Shown piece by piece: positions 14,876 to 24,828 of a stretch of 42,591 nt of DNA. Made by a program: the position numbers and the translations under genes. The stretch is from assembly GCF_002585305.1 (NCBI RefSeq), contig NZ_NUNF01000005.1, forward strand, positions 78,873-121,463. The letters are read 5' to 3'. Source of the stretch: Bacillus sp. AFS037270 (GTDB lineage: Bacteria > Bacillota > Bacilli > Bacillales_B > DSM-18226). The notes under the pieces were generated by a model. It worked only from the letters and a program-made list of their open reading frames with translations. It searched no databases and was not told the DNA's origin. How positions within the stretch are numbered: the first letter of the stretch is position 1; every line of letters begins with the position of its first letter.

Positions 14876-17236
14876 TTATTTATTTTTTCTCTTTCTGCTC
14901 TTGGATTTCGGTACATTATCGTAAAATTTACGTTTATTTTTGGACTTGCCGCCCTGACCGCCGCCTGATTCAGACTTTTGTCCATTTCTGCTTCGACCTT
15001 GTTTGGCTTCGCCTTGCTGTTTATTTCGGCGCGGTTTCCGTGTATCACTGCCTGTACTAAAGACTCTTGTAGTTTCTGGTCTCTCGCGGCGAGTCCCTTT
15101 CATGCCGACAATTTCGAAATCAATCGAACGTTCGTCTTTATTAACCTTAACGACTCGAACCGTAATTTCATCACCAATTCGGAACACGTTTCCGGTTCGC
15201 TCGCCAATCATCGCAAAATGCCGCTCGTCAAAACGATAATAATCATCGGTCATATAACTGACATGCACAAGACCTTCAATCGTGTTTGGCAGCTCCACAA
15301 ACATGCCGAAGTTGGTCACAGAGCTGATAATGCCGTCATATTCGACACCAACCTTATCCTCCATGTACTCCGCTTTTTTCAATTCATCCGTCTCACGCTC
15401 AGCATCTACTGCACGACGTTCCATTTTCGAAGAATGCTCGGCAATTTCAGGCAAGCGGGCATTCCATTTTTCCCTCGTTGCCTCATCGATTTTTCCTTCA
15501 ATTAAATAGGTACGGATTAAGCGATGGACAATCGTATCCGGATAACGGCGAATCGGCGAGGTGAAATGAGTGTAAAACTCAGTCGATAAACCAAAGTGTC
15601 CAAGGCTCTCAGGATAATATTTTGCCTGCTGCATCGAACGGAGCATGACAGTCGAAATCACCATTTCTTCTGGTTTGCCTTGCACCTCTTCAATAATTTC
15701 CTGCAGTGCACGAGGATGAACATCGTTAGCAGTTCCTTTTACGATATAGCCAAAGTTAGTAATAAACTCGAAAAATCTCCGTAATTTATCTTCCTTTGGA
15801 TCCTCGTGAATACGGTAAATAAACGGAACTTCCATCCAGTGAAAATGTTCAGCCACGGTTTCGTTGGCAGCTAACATAAATTCTTCTATTAACCGCTCGG
15901 CAACTGACCGCTCTCGTAAGACAACATCCGTTGGTTTTCCTTCTTCGTCTACCAAGACTTTTGATTCTTTAAAATCAAAATCGATGGCCCCGCGCTTCAT
16001 TCGTTTGTTTCTTAGAACTTCTGCGAGTTCTTCCATTAATTCAAACATCGGGACAAGTGACTCATACCTTGCACGTGTTTCTTCATCTTTGTCAGTAAGG
16101 ATTCGGTTCACATCATAGTAGGTCATTCGCTCCGTTGTTTTAATCACACTTTGAAAAATTTCATTCGAAACAACGGTACCCTCCGGTGAAATTTCCATTT
16201 CACAAGATAACACAAGACGATCCACCTTAGGATTTAAGGAGCAAATTCCGTTTGAGAGGCGGTGCGGGATCATCGGAATCACTCGGTCTACTAAATAAAC
16301 ACTTGTTGCCCGGTCCTCTGCTTCTACGTCAATCGGCGTACCCTCTTTAACATAATAGCTGACATCGGCAATGTGTACGCCCAGCTTATAATTGCCGTTC
16401 TCTAATTTTGTAACGGTGACCGCGTCATCTAAGTCTTTAGCGTCTGCCCCGTCAATTGTTACAATGGTTTCGTTCCGTAAGTCACGGCGATTTGCTAGTT
16501 CACTTTCATCAATCGTATCAGGTGTCTCATTGGCCTGCGTTAATACATCATCAGGAAAGGCCATTGGCAGTCCATGTTTATGTATGACTGATAAAATATC
16601 TACGCCAGGGTCATTTTTATGGCCAAGTATTTCAATAACTTCGCCTTCCGCACTTTTTCGTCCATCAGGGTACGTAACAAGTTTAACGACTACCTTATGT
16701 CCTTCCACTGCCCCTTTAGAGGCATTCTTCGGAATAAAAATATCGCTGGCAAATTTTTTATCGTCCGGAATCACAAAGCCAAAGCTTTTGCTTTCGACAT
16801 AGGTTCCAACGATTTGTTGGACACCTCGTTCAATAATTCGGATGATACTTCCTTCCCTGCGAGTTCCTGATGATTCCGTAGATACACGGGCAAGGACCGT
16901 ATCGCCATGCATTGCGGTATTCGTTTCATTCGGTGGGATAAATATATCATCCATACCTGGTTCATCAGGTACAACAAATGCAAATCCCTTTGCATGGCCA
17001 ATTAATTTACCGCGGATTAAATTCATTTTTTGCGGCAGACCGTAACGGTTGCTGCGTGTGCGTACGACAAGTCCTTTTTCTTCCATTTGAACAAGTGCCT
17101 TTACGAACTCTTTAAAGTCTCCGGAATCCTGAATCCCAAATGCTTCCTCCAGTTCTTGGACCGTTAATGGTTTGTAGGCTTCGTCCCTCATATATTGCAA
17201 AAGCTTATCTATGTGCTTTTGAATTGTTTCTTCCAA
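14876..17236 (-). CDS. rnr: Ribonuclease R
   Basis: A 786-residue processive 3'-5' exoribonuclease that degrades structured RNA and, with SmpB-tmRNA, the faulty mRNA. Domains in order: an N-terminal winged-helix region (about 1-65), cold-shock-type RNA-binding domains (about 70-220), the RNB catalytic domain with [12 protein letters not shown] (near 265) supplying the metal-binding aspartates, an S1 domain (about 635-720, [17 protein letters not shown]), and a long Lys/Arg/Gly-rich tail. It lies 27 bp after est, in the conserved est-rnr-smpB-ssrA order. Confidence 0.96.
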   Translation of the reverse strand: MEETIQKHIDKLLQYMRDEAYKPLTVQELEEAFGIQDSGDFKEFVKALVQMEEKGLVVRTRSNRYGLPQKMNLIRGKLIGHAKGFAFVVPDEPGMDDIFIPPNETNTAMHGDTVLARVSTESSGTRREGSIIRIIERGVQQIVGTYVESKSFGFVIPDDKKFASDIFIPKNASKGAVEGHKVVVKLVTYPDGRKSAEGEVIEILGHKNDPGVDILSVIHKHGLPMAFPDDVLTQANETPDTIDESELANRRDLRNETIVTIDGADAKDLDDAVTVTKLENGNYKLGVHIADVSYYVKEGTPIDVEAEDRATSVYLVDRVIPMIPHRLSNGICSLNPKVDRLVLSCEMEISPEGTVVSNEIFQSVIKTTERMTYYDVNRILTDKDEETRARYESLVPMFELMEELAEVLRNKRMKRGAIDFDFKESKVLVDEEGKPTDVVLRERSVAERLIEEFMLAANETVAEHFHWMEVPFIYRIHEDPKEDKLRRFFEFITNFGYIVKGTANDVHPRALQEIIEEVQGKPEEMVISTVMLRSMQQAKYYPESLGHFGLSTEFYTHFTSPIRRYPDTIVHRLIRTYLIEGKIDEATREKWNARLPEIAEHSSKMERRAVDAERETDELKKAEYMEDKVGVEYDGIISSVTNFGMFVELPNTIEGLVHVSYMTDDYYRFDERHFAMIGERTGNVFRIGDEITVRVVKVNKDERSIDFEIVGMKGTRRERPETTRVFSTGSDTRKPRRNKQQGEAKQGRSRNGQKSESGGGQGGKSKNKRKFYDNVPKSKSRKRKNK

Positions 17237-17263
17237 ACTATTCCCTCCTATGTGGGTGCTTTA

Positions 17264-18010
17264 TTAATCATGCCAATCTAGCTTTTCTAAAAAAGCATAT
17301 ACATCTTCATGAAGCTGTTCGCGCTCTTTATCCAGCGTAATGACATGTCCTGATTCTTCATACCACTTAATTTCTTTTATGGTGGATTCAATTTCGTTGT
17401 AAATGATGTTGGCACTCTCGGTATTAATCATTTTGTCGTGGCGAGCCTGTACAACAAACGTCGGGGCATAGATCATATCAACATGCTCACGTACGTCGGC
17501 AATTAATTGTTGGAGTGCTTTTAATGTATTCATCGGTGTTTTTTGGAATTCCTTCATTTCCATTTCGATTTGCTCGTCTGTTTTTCCTTCATATTTTTTA
17601 TATTCACGGGCATAATCGAGAATTCCTTGGTACATGACTTCTTCACTTTTTATATGCATCGGGGCACACATAGGTACAATACCCTTTATAGGTACAGTGT
17701 ATCCCAATTTCAAGGAAAATACGCCGCCAAGTGAAAGTCCAGCGACTGCTATTTCTTCATGTCCTTTATTTTTTAAAAAATGATAGCCATTTAGGACGTC
17801 CTGCCACCAATCTTCTGGACCTGTATGGACGAGTTCTTCCGGTGGTACTCCATGGCCTTTATAGTGCGGGGCATGGCAGGTGTAGCCCTTTTTTTCTAAA
17901 AAACGGCCGAGCATCCGGACATCTGCTGAATTGCCGGTGAAACCGTGGAGCAGCAAGACGGCCCGTTTTCCTCCTTCAAAGGTAAATGGTTTCGGTGGTG
18001 CAACTTTCAT
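17264..18010 (-). CDS. est: Carboxylesterase/lipase of the alpha/beta-hydrolase fold
   Basis: A 248-residue cytoplasmic esterase of the YvaK/Est30 group, which hydrolyses short- to medium-chain carboxyl esters. The nucleophile elbow GLSLGG (Ser about 93), oxyanion region [13 protein letters not shown], acid QARHDKMIN and catalytic His ESGHVITLD are all present. Its physiological substrate is unknown. It is conserved upstream of rnr in Bacillaceae. secG, its usual partner upstream, is displaced here by the KDG block. Confidence 0.92.
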   Translation of the reverse strand: MKVAPPKPFTFEGGKRAVLLLHGFTGNSADVRMLGRFLEKKGYTCHAPHYKGHGVPPEELVHTGPEDWWQDVLNGYHFLKNKGHEEIAVAGLSLGGVFSLKLGYTVPIKGIVPMCAPMHIKSEEVMYQGILDYAREYKKYEGKTDEQIEMEMKEFQKTPMNTLKALQQLIADVREHVDMIYAPTFVVQARHDKMINTESANIIYNEIESTIKEIKWYEESGHVITLDKEREQLHEDVYAFLEKLDWHD

Positions 18011-18113
18011 TTTGAAAACTCCTTTTATTTCTATTAGCTTCTATTAGTTTAAGCATTAAAAGAGGTAACATTCCAGAAAAAAGCCTTACCGACTCCCTTG
18101 AGATCCAAATAAT

Positions 18114-18143
18114 AAAAAAAACCTTGCTGAAGACGGCAAGGTT
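18114..18143 (-). terminator. Terminator of the aldo/keto reductase gene
   Basis: Arms AACCTTGC (18120-18127) and GCAAGGTT (18136-18143), 8-nt loop, then a long T-run on the minus strand. Confidence 0.88.
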
Positions 18144-18161
18144 CGTTGATTTTTGGTTATA

Positions 18162-19004
18162 TTATTCAAAGCCAACCGTCATTTTATCAGGATGGGAGCC
18201 AGCGCGGCTATCCTGATTTAATGAATCAATTCTTTCCATATCCTCTTGGGATAATTGAAAATCGAAGACATTGGCATTTTCAATAATGCGGTGTTCTTTG
18301 ATTGATTTTGGAATCGTAACCACTTCATTTTGCAGATCCCAGCGTAAAATCACTTGGGCAACGCTTTTATTATATTTATGTGCAATATCTTCAAGAACAG
18401 GATCAGTTAGAAGTTGTCCTTGTTTCAATGGTGACCATGCTTCCAGTTGAATTCCTTCTTGTTTACAGAAAGCATGCAGTTCTTTTTGAGTTAAATGAGG
18501 ATGGTATTCCACTTGGTTAACCATCGGTTTAATTTCTGCAGAACTGATTAAATCTTCTAAATGGTGAGTCTGTAAGTTACTAACACCAATGGCGCGTACA
18601 CGGCCCTCTTTATAGAGTTTTTCAAACGCTCTCCAGGTTTCTTTATATTTATCTTTACCTGGCCAGTGAATTAAATAAAGATCTAAGTAATCGAGACCTA
18701 GCTTATTAAGACTTGTTTCGAACGCTTTTAAGGTCGATTCATACCCTTGTTCGGAATTCCAAAGCTTTGTTGTAATAAACAAATTTTCACGAGGAACCCC
18801 GGACTCTTTGATTGCTTGACCGACCCCTCCTTCATTACCGTAAATAGCCGCTGTGTCAATGCTTACATATCCATTTTGAATCGCAGCTTTGACCGACTCA
18901 ACTACCTCTTCGCCTTCCTTTACTTTAAAAACTCCTAATCCAAACCATGGCATTTTCACACCATTATGTAATGTCGTAGTGTCTTTTAAATTTGTTAGCA
19001 TCAT
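18162..19004 (-). CDS. Aldo/keto reductase (YvgN-like)
   Basis: A 280-residue NADPH-dependent oxidoreductase that reduces aldehydes such as methylglyoxal to alcohols. The AKR tetrad is visible: Asp in DTAAIYGNE, Tyr in the same motif, Lys in TTKLWN and His in LIHWPG. The cofactor loop [10 protein letters not shown] is near the C-terminus. It resembles B. subtilis YvgN closely in my memory, a glyoxal/methylglyoxal reductase. Two adjacent ATGs (19004, 19001) follow AGGAGG; either may be used. It lies 55 bp after kdgA in the same direction, so it may be cotranscribed and detoxify aldehydes or act on a uronate intermediate. That role is inference. Confidence 0.88.
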   Translation of the reverse strand: MMLTNLKDTTTLHNGVKMPWFGLGVFKVKEGEEVVESVKAAIQNGYVSIDTAAIYGNEGGVGQAIKESGVPRENLFITTKLWNSEQGYESTLKAFETSLNKLGLDYLDLYLIHWPGKDKYKETWRAFEKLYKEGRVRAIGVSNLQTHHLEDLISSAEIKPMVNQVEYHPHLTQKELHAFCKQEGIQLEAWSPLKQGQLLTDPVLEDIAHKYNKSVAQVILRWDLQNEVVTIPKSIKEHRIIENANVFDFQLSQEDMERIDSLNQDSRAGSHPDKMTVGFE

Positions 19005-19059
19005 CTATTCCTCCTAAAAAATAGTCATTACTGTCAAATCTTTGTTACAATCCGCTCGA

Positions 19060-19707
19060 TTATAATCCTCTTGCAGCTTGGACTTTTTCGATATACTGTT
19101 TCGCATATTCCGTAATCTTATCAAAATCTCCTGTTTTCGCTGGAGCTACTAAATTACCACCAACTCCAACTGCCACAGATCCATTTCGAATCCATCGATC
19201 CACATTTTCTAAATCCACTCCGCCCGTTGGCATGATATTAATTTGAGGCAGAGGCGCTTTTACCGCTTTCACAAAATCTGGGCCAAAGGCGCTTCCAGGG
19301 AATAATTTCACAATATCCACGCCTGCCTCCAAGGCACGTTTCATTTCAGTTAGAGTCATACAGCCCGGCATATAAGGAACTTGATAAAGATTACATAATC
19401 TAGCTGTCTCCTCATCAAATGCTGGACTAACGACAAACTGTGCACCTGCTAAAATCGCGATTCTTGCCGTTGCCGCATCTAGAACAGTTCCAGCTCCAAT
19501 TACAACATTTTCATTGCCCTGATAAACAGCCGACAATTCCTTAATGACTTCATCCGCCCCATTTACTGTAAAGGTCACTTCAATTCCTTGGATCCCACCT
19601 TTGACACACGCTTCAGAAATATTTACAGCGTCTTCCTTTGAATCCGCCCGAACGACTGCTACTACACCACACTCGGATATTTTTGATAAAATATTCACCT
19701 TTTTCAT
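19060..19707 (-). CDS. kdgA: KDPG aldolase (2-keto-3-deoxy-6-phosphogluconate aldolase)
   Basis: A 215-residue class I aldolase that splits KDPG into pyruvate and glyceraldehyde-3-phosphate. Motifs of the Eda family: GIEVTFTVNGA with the catalytic Glu, VIGAGTV, SPAFDEE, the Schiff-base Lys in DIVKLFPGSAFGP, and the phosphate loop MPTGGVD. I prefer ATG 19707 over GTG 19710 because GAGGAG is then 8 nt away. Divergent from the IclR regulator across a 169-bp region with an operator-like site. Confidence 0.93.
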   Translation of the reverse strand: MKKVNILSKISECGVVAVVRADSKEDAVNISEACVKGGIQGIEVTFTVNGADEVIKELSAVYQGNENVVIGAGTVLDAATARIAILAGAQFVVSPAFDEETARLCNLYQVPYMPGCMTLTEMKRALEAGVDIVKLFPGSAFGPDFVKAVKAPLPQINIMPTGGVDLENVDRWIRNGSVAVGVGGNLVAPAKTGDFDKITEYAKQYIEKVQAARGL

Positions 19708-19807
19708 CACCTTGACTCCTCTTTCAATTAATTATTCTAAAATGCCAATAGAATGAGTTCCCTACATCCTAGAATTAAATTTACAAAAGTTTCTACATGG
19801 CGTATCA

Positions 19808-19828
19808 TATAATAGAACGCCGTTTCAA
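19808..19828. promoter_or_regulatory. KdgR-like operator and -10 box between kdgA and the IclR gene
   Basis: AGAAC-GCC-GTTTCA (core 19815-19827) is an inverted repeat matching the one upstream of kduI. A TATAAT (19808-19813) directly precedes it on the plus strand, and a further GTTTC half-site lies at 19789. Resemblance to the enterobacterial IclR-family KdgR box (GAAAC-N3-GTTTC type) is from general knowledge. Confidence 0.5.
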
Positions 19829-19876
19829 AAAAGATCTAATACTAGAAAATATTTCTAATAAACGAGGTTATAAACG

Positions 19877-20641
19877 ATGTCTAATGTTCAATCCCTTGAA
19901 CGGGCTCTAACGATATTAAACAAGCTTTCCGAGTATCCAGACGGCATCCAAATTGCTCGATTATCTGAGCAGGTTGGTTTAACAAAGAGTACGGTTCACA
20001 GACTGTTAGCTACGTTATCGAGTATGAATTATGTTGTGAAAGACGAGGAAACGGACAAGTATAAACTCGGATTACAAGTCCTATTTCTTTCTAGAAATCT
20101 ATTAAATAACTCCAATATTGTTACCATAGCAAAACCTTATCTTGAAAGACTTTCACAAGAAGTAAATGAAACCGTACACTTATGCATAGAAGATCAAGGA
20201 GAAGTTGTTTATATCGATAAAATTGAAAGTAATCAGACCATCCGTATGTACTCCCGAATAGGGAGCCGAGCACCCATGTATTGTACGGGGGTAGGAAAGA
20301 TCTTACTTTCCGACAAGGATCAAGACACTCTTGAAAAAATCGTTTCAACCATTCACTTCATCCCTAAAACACCGAACACCATTACCTCTAAAGAAGAATT
20401 TTTAAAGGAAATCGAAAGGGTTAGGAACCAGGGATACGCATTAGACAATGCCGAAAATGAAGCGGTCTTAATGTGTATCGCTTCCCCCATCTACGATCAT
20501 AGAGGGAAGATTATTGCCAGCTTTAGTATTTCAGGGCCTAATAATCGAGTAACGTTGGATGTAATCAATCAAACATTAGTCGAAAAAATGAAACATTACA
20601 GCATCGCCATCTCAAGAAACCTTGGCTATACGGGTTCTTGA
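19877..20641 (+). CDS. IclR-family transcriptional regulator (KdgR-like)
   Basis: A 254-residue regulator with an N-terminal winged helix-turn-helix (about 5-65; IARLSEQVGLTKSTVHRLLATL) and a C-terminal IclR ligand domain (about 80-250; SRIGSRAPMYCTGVGKILLS, ALDNAENEAVLMCIASPIYDH). It is divergent from kdgA and convergent with kdgK, so it most likely represses the KDG genes until KDG or a related acid appears. B. subtilis uses a LacI-type KdgR for this, so the regulator class differs. Start at ATG 19877 after CGAGGTT. Confidence 0.85.
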   Translation: MSNVQSLERALTILNKLSEYPDGIQIARLSEQVGLTKSTVHRLLATLSSMNYVVKDEETDKYKLGLQVLFLSRNLLNNSNIVTIAKPYLERLSQEVNETVHLCIEDQGEVVYIDKIESNQTIRMYSRIGSRAPMYCTGVGKILLSDKDQDTLEKIVSTIHFIPKTPNTITSKEEFLKEIERVRNQGYALDNAENEAVLMCIASPIYDHRGKIIASFSISGPNNRVTLDVINQTLVEKMKHYSIAISRNLGYTGS

Positions 20642-20642
20642 G

Positions 20643-20681
20643 AATAGGGTATTCTCTATCTTGGGAATACCCTATTTTTTT
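20643..20681 (+). terminator. Terminator of the IclR gene
   Basis: Perfect arms AATAGGGTATTC and GAATACCCTATT with a 10-nt loop, followed by seven Ts on the plus strand. It reaches the kdgK stop codon. The minus side lacks a T-run. Confidence 0.88.
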
Positions 20682-21630
20682 AGAGCTGAACAGAAGTGCT
20701 TCCAATAAATTCTTCCAAATGGTTTCTATTTGGCAGCCCGTCATTGTCTCCTGGGAACATAACCGCTATGGCTCCGATAGCTGCCCCGCGTTTGACTGCT
20801 TCTTTAAGTGGCAGCCCTTCAAGAATGCCACTTACCACCCCGACTGCAAAACCATCACCTGCACCTACCGTATCAACCACTTGTTCTACGGGGAAGCCAT
20901 TCGTATAGAATTGCTCACCTTTGGAGCTTGTGAAGGCACCTTTTGCCCCTAGCTTAACGACAACTGTTTTTACACCAGCAGCATGATAATAATCAGCTAT
21001 CCCCTGAACGTCTTGTCTGCCTGTTAACAGCTTCCCTTCTTCAATACCAGGAAGAACAATGTCTGCGCGACAGGCAAGATCATTTATGACTTGAACCATT
21101 TCCTCCTTGTCAGCCCAAAGACCCGGACGTAAATTAGGATCATACGAAATTTGTACACCTCTTGCTCGGGCCTCCTTGATTAGCTCGTATACCATCTCCC
21201 GGCATCCTGCAGATAATGCTGGCGGGATGCCTGTCAAATGAATATGATCAAAGCCATCCCAGTTCAAATTTGCGATGGTATCAAGTCCCATATGGGAGGC
21301 CGCAGAATTTTTGCGCGCGGAAAATACTTCCGGGTCCCCGCTTACTACCTTTTGTTTCCATTGCATACCAGTTATATAGTTAGGATGAAATGTCACATAG
21401 GTGGTATCAATGGCATTGTGCTGAAGAAACGTTTCAATGTTTTTTCCGAATGGATCGTTTCCCAGTTGTGTAATATACGTGACTTGATGTCCTAAACGTG
21501 ACATCCCAATCGAAAAATTGACTTCTGCACCTGCAACAAAACGGTTGAAATGCTCTACATTTTCCAAAGCCCCTTCATGTTCGGCAACAAATAGAGCCAT
21601 TGGTTCACCAACAGTAATAATTTTACTCAT
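20680..21630 (-). CDS. kdgK: 2-Dehydro-3-deoxygluconokinase (PfkB family)
   Basis: A 316-residue ribokinase-fold sugar kinase that phosphorylates KDG to KDPG with ATP. The N-terminal PfkB glycine signature (AGAEVNFSIGMSRLG, about 33-47) and the C-terminal DTVGAGDGFAVG with the catalytic Asp are present. Assignment to KDG rather than another sugar rests on neighbours kdgT, kduD, kduI and kdgA. Strong AAGGAGG before ATG 21630. It follows kdgT by 64 bp. Confidence 0.9.
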   Translation of the reverse strand: MSKIITVGEPMALFVAEHEGALENVEHFNRFVAGAEVNFSIGMSRLGHQVTYITQLGNDPFGKNIETFLQHNAIDTTYVTFHPNYITGMQWKQKVVSGDPEVFSARKNSAASHMGLDTIANLNWDGFDHIHLTGIPPALSAGCREMVYELIKEARARGVQISYDPNLRPGLWADKEEMVQVINDLACRADIVLPGIEEGKLLTGRQDVQGIADYYHAAGVKTVVVKLGAKGAFTSSKGEQFYTNGFPVEQVVDTVGAGDGFAVGVVSGILEGLPLKEAVKRGAAIGAIAVMFPGDNDGLPNRNHLEEFIGSTSVQL

Positions 21631-21694
21631 ACGAAATCCTCCTTGTTATTTTAAAGAGGAGACATAAATGATATGTCCCCCTAAGAGTAGAAAA

Positions 21695-22690
21695 TTAAGC
21701 AGTAAACTGATTTCCCTTTTTTCGAACAACTTTTCCTTTGTTTTTCTTCTGCATATATTGAGAGTAATAGGCTGTCAAAATTGGAACTATTATGGAAGTT
21801 ACAATTACTGATGCTGCTACTAAAGCCGTAGCTGACTGAGCAATAGGCATAAATTCAGGTTTCATATTAGCAATAATCATCGGATTAGCAACTGCAGCTC
21901 CAGCAGTACTAGAAGCAGCAAGTCCTGCTGTTCCATTTCCTCCACCAATAAATTTATCAGTCAGCATCAATGGAATACCTGTAATAATGATTACGAGGAC
22001 ACCTAATAGAATTCCGGCTAAACCAGTTTTAGCAATAACCGTAAGATCAATCGAATTACCTAATGCAAAACCAAAGAATGGGATCATGGTGTGCGTAGCT
22101 TTGCTAAAGAATTCACGGAAATCTTGATCCAGGTTACCCAGAATAAACCCAACTAAGAAAGGAAAAATAGCGCCTACAAAAGCCTGCGGCTGAAATGCGG
22201 CTAATCCAGTTGTACCCAAAATTAACATGGTTACGAGTGGTCCCGACTCAAGAGACATTAAAACAAATGCGCCTGCTTCTTCTTTAGAACCATACTGTTG
22301 CATAATAGAAGCATACAGACCCCCATATGTCATATCCATACATGAAATTAACGCAAGAACAGAAAATCCTGCAAAGAAGCCTGTTTGAATTCCTCCCTCT
22401 GGGATAAACAATGCACCAATAAAAGCTACGGCCCAAGCAACCAATATCTTTGTCACTACAAGTGTTCCGGACTTCCTTAACACTGTACCTGTTGCTTTAA
22501 TATTGATACCTGCACCCATACAGAAAAACCATACCGCTAAAATGGGAACCGTCCCGGTCATCAAACCATTGGTAAATGAACCGAAGTACTCACCGGATTT
22601 AGGAGCAAACGTATGGATAATCGCTCCTAAAAAAAGAGGAACCAGCATTAGACCGCCAGGGATCTTTTCCATTGACTTCATAATTTTCAT
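21695..22690 (-). CDS. kdgT: 2-Keto-3-deoxygluconate permease
   Basis: A 331-residue polytopic membrane protein of the KdgT family, about ten helices, expected to import KDG (and possibly glucuronate) with protons. The family's glycine/alanine-rich core [21 protein letters not shown] is clear near residue 255, and the length matches enterobacterial KdgT. ATG 22690 follows AAGG. It appears to have its own promoter, with a cre-like site, between it and kduD. Confidence 0.92.
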   Translation of the reverse strand: MKIMKSMEKIPGGLMLVPLFLGAIIHTFAPKSGEYFGSFTNGLMTGTVPILAVWFFCMGAGINIKATGTVLRKSGTLVVTKILVAWAVAFIGALFIPEGGIQTGFFAGFSVLALISCMDMTYGGLYASIMQQYGSKEEAGAFVLMSLESGPLVTMLILGTTGLAAFQPQAFVGAIFPFLVGFILGNLDQDFREFFSKATHTMIPFFGFALGNSIDLTVIAKTGLAGILLGVLVIIITGIPLMLTDKFIGGGNGTAGLAASSTAGAAVANPMIIANMKPEFMPIAQSATALVAASVIVTSIIVPILTAYYSQYMQKKNKGKVVRKKGNQFTA

Positions 22691-22800
22691 AAATGTCTAC
22701 CTTACATTTCAGTTTAAAATGGGGCATTTTTTTATAGATTTAAAATGGTAGATTCAGATATATCTTGCTGTGTGAATTTTTTCTTTTTCCGCACGTGAGC

Positions 22801-22845
22801 TATAAGCGCTTTCGAAATTAGCAACTTCCTAGTTTCTCTTGACAA
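22801..22845 (-). promoter_or_regulatory. kdgT promoter with overlapping cre-like site
   Basis: Minus strand: TTGTCA (22840-22845), 17 bp, GCTAAT (22817-22822), then CGAAAGCGCTTATA (22801-22814). The last matches the CcpA cre consensus TGWAANCGNTNWCA except at two fixed positions. Overlap with the start region would give catabolite repression. Confidence 0.5.
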
Positions 22846-22884
22846 TCTTTTATTACTTCCCTGTTGGTTCCTTTCACCGTTTGG

Positions 22885-23661
22885 TTATCTAGCTAACCAG
22901 CCGCCATCAACCGCAAGTATATGTCCATTCATATAGTCAGATGCTTTACTAGCTAAGAAGACCACTCCCCCCATGAGGTCTGAAGGTGACGCCCATCTTC
23001 CAGCAGGAATACGTGAGAGTATTTCTGCATTCCGTTGTTCATCTTCTCGAATTGGCGCGGTGTTAGCGGTTGCAATATATCCCGGCGCAATAGCATTAAT
23101 CTGAACATTATACTGTCCTAGTTCATTGGCAAACGCCTTGGTAAGTCCAGCCACACCATGTTTACTTGCTGTGTATGGCGGAATAAATTTCCCCCCTTGG
23201 AAAGAGAGCATGGAACCGATGTTAATAATTTTTCCACTCTCCTGCTGAACCATCACTCTAGCAACCTCTTGACTTAGGAAATAGACAGCGTTCAAGTTAA
23301 TATCCATGACCGCATCCCAATCTTCTGGTTTATAGTCTAATAATGGTGTACGTCGGATCGTTCCTGCATTATTGACCAGGATATCTATTTTTCCGTATAC
23401 ATGTAAACATTCATCTACGATTTGTTTTAACGTTTCTCTTTCCGCTAAGTCTGCTTGGAAGAAATGGACCTTTCTTCCTGTTTTTTCGATAAGGGCTCTT
23501 GTTTCCTCCCAATTGTTATTATGAGTCACGATAAATAAATCGGCTCCTGCTTTTGCCAAGGCAACAGCATACCCTTGGCCAAGACCGGAATTGCCTCCTG
23601 TCACAATCGCTACCTTATCTGTTAACTTAAAATAATCTAGTGAAAAATCTTCTAAGCTCAT
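22885..23661 (-). CDS. kduD: 2-Dehydro-3-deoxy-D-gluconate 5-dehydrogenase
   Basis: A 258-residue short-chain dehydrogenase that interconverts 2,5-diketo-3-deoxygluconate and KDG with NAD(H). Motifs: cofactor loop TGGNSGLGQG (about 21-30), NNAG, catalytic Ser (GSMLS) and YTASK with Tyr and Lys, ending DGGW. The SDR class alone would not fix the substrate; adjacency to kduI does. Start ATG 23661 after AGAGGTG. Confidence 0.91.
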   Translation of the reverse strand: MSLEDFSLDYFKLTDKVAIVTGGNSGLGQGYAVALAKAGADLFIVTHNNNWEETRALIEKTGRKVHFFQADLAERETLKQIVDECLHVYGKIDILVNNAGTIRRTPLLDYKPEDWDAVMDINLNAVYFLSQEVARVMVQQESGKIINIGSMLSFQGGKFIPPYTASKHGVAGLTKAFANELGQYNVQINAIAPGYIATANTAPIREDEQRNAEILSRIPAGRWASPSDLMGGVVFLASKASDYMNGHILAVDGGWLAR

Positions 23662-23717
23662 GTATTTCGCACCTCTTTACCCCATTTTGTCAGTCGAATA
23701 TTTTTAGCATATCAACC

Positions 23718-23751
23718 TGTTTAGAAGATTAATCTATTAATCTTCTAAACA
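23718..23751. repeat. Perfect 16-bp inverted repeat between kduI and kduD
   Basis: TGTTTAGAAGATTAAT and its exact complement are separated by only CT. On the minus-strand mRNA it directly follows the kduI stop but is not followed by a T-run, so it is probably not a terminator. It could be an mRNA-stability hairpin or a protein-binding palindrome. Confidence 0.8.
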
Positions 23752-23755
23752 TAAA

Positions 23756-24586
23756 TTATCGAATCTGGTCCATAGTAACGGCATCCATGTCATTATAAGT
23801 CTTGTTTTCGCCGGCCATTGCCCAGATAAAAGTATAATTACTAGTGGCACTGCCACAATGAATTGACCAAGGAGGAGATATGACCGCTTGTTCATTTTTC
23901 ATCACAATATGCCGCGTTTCAGCCGGGTCTCCCATCATGTGGAACATTCGGGCATTCTCATCTAAATCAATGTACAAGTATACTTCCATTCTTCGGCTGT
24001 GGGTATGAGTGGGCATAGAGTTCCAAACACTTCCCGTATTTAATTGGGTCATCCCCATCACAACCTGACAGCTTTGGATCCCCTCATTATGTATCATTCG
24101 GCGAATGACTCGGTCGTTAGCACTTTCAAGCGAACCTAACCTCTCACCTTCAATATCCTTAAAGGCCACATGCTGCGTCGGATACTCTTTATGGGCAGGT
24201 GCTGAGAATAAATAATACTTGGCAGGACTTTCTGATGATTCGCTTCTAAACAGCAGTTCTTTCTTTCCGAGTCCTACATACAAGCAATCTTTATTTTCCA
24301 TTGCAAACGGTTCGCCATCAACGATGATTGTACCGCTTCCGCCCACATTAAAAATTCCTACTTCTCTTCTCTCTAAGAAATAATCAGCCTTAATTTCATC
24401 ATATCCCTTTAAGGAAATTGCCTCTCCAATAGGAGTGATGCCGCCTACAATCGCTCTGTCTTCCATTGTATAAACAAGCTTAATCTCACCTGGTACAAAT
24501 AGTTCTTCAATTAGATAATGTTTTCGAATATCCTCGGTCGTAAATGTTTTTATTTGATCTGGGTGTGTTGAGTATCTTGTTTCCAC
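23756..24586 (-). CDS. kduI: 5-Keto-4-deoxyuronate isomerase (5-dehydro-4-deoxy-D-glucuronate isomerase)
   Basis: A 276-residue zinc-dependent cupin isomerase that converts the unsaturated uronate product of pectin (or glycosaminoglycan) lyases into 2,5-diketo-3-deoxygluconate. The metal ligands are visible in MPTHTHSRRMEVYLY (HTH and Glu) and SIHCGSA. Length matches the family. First gene of kduI-kduD, with an operator and cre-like site upstream. The divergent neighbour is the DapA-family aldolase. Confidence 0.95.
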   Translation of the reverse strand: METRYSTHPDQIKTFTTEDIRKHYLIEELFVPGEIKLVYTMEDRAIVGGITPIGEAISLKGYDEIKADYFLERREVGIFNVGGSGTIIVDGEPFAMENKDCLYVGLGKKELLFRSESSESPAKYYLFSAPAHKEYPTQHVAFKDIEGERLGSLESANDRVIRRMIHNEGIQSCQVVMGMTQLNTGSVWNSMPTHTHSRRMEVYLYIDLDENARMFHMMGDPAETRHIVMKNEQAVISPPWSIHCGSATSNYTFIWAMAGENKTYNDMDAVTMDQIR

Positions 24587-24604
24587 AATCTACATCTCCT
24601 TTAT

Positions 24605-24634
24605 ATCGTTCCGTATTATGGAACGATGTTTCAT
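24605..24634. promoter_or_regulatory. KdgR-like operator upstream of kduI
   Basis: ATCGTTCC-N7-GGAACGAT (24605-24627) is a perfect palindrome. It overlaps ATGGAAC-GAT-GTTTCAT (24618-24634), whose core matches the site in the kdgA/IclR intergenic region. Three half-sites at close spacing suit an IclR-family tetramer. Confidence 0.6.
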
Positions 24635-24641
24635 AATTTAA

Positions 24642-24655
24642 TTATAGCGCTTCCA
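24642..24655 (-). promoter_or_regulatory. cre-like (CcpA) site upstream of kduI
   Basis: Minus strand TGGAAGCGCTATAA differs from the cre consensus TGWAANCGNTNWCA at two fixed positions. It lies about 60 bp upstream of the kduI start and next to the KdgR-like operator. Confidence 0.5.
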
Positions 24656-24828
24656 AATGAAAATTGCTAGATGAAAATGGATAAAAATATGAATTTAACT
24701 TTATATCTTACTTTTCTGAACATTATCGAAAAAATTTTGTTATAAAAAGGAAAATGTATGATACAATTAATTTGAGTTTTACATAAGAAACCATAGTTTT
24801 GTATATTAAACCAGAAAAGAGGATGCTT

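Noticed and set aside
14719..15048. 109-aa minus-strand frame overlapping the end of rnr
   Set aside because: It runs through the palindromic element and the rnr C-terminal codons in another frame, has no ribosome binding site and looks low-complexity.
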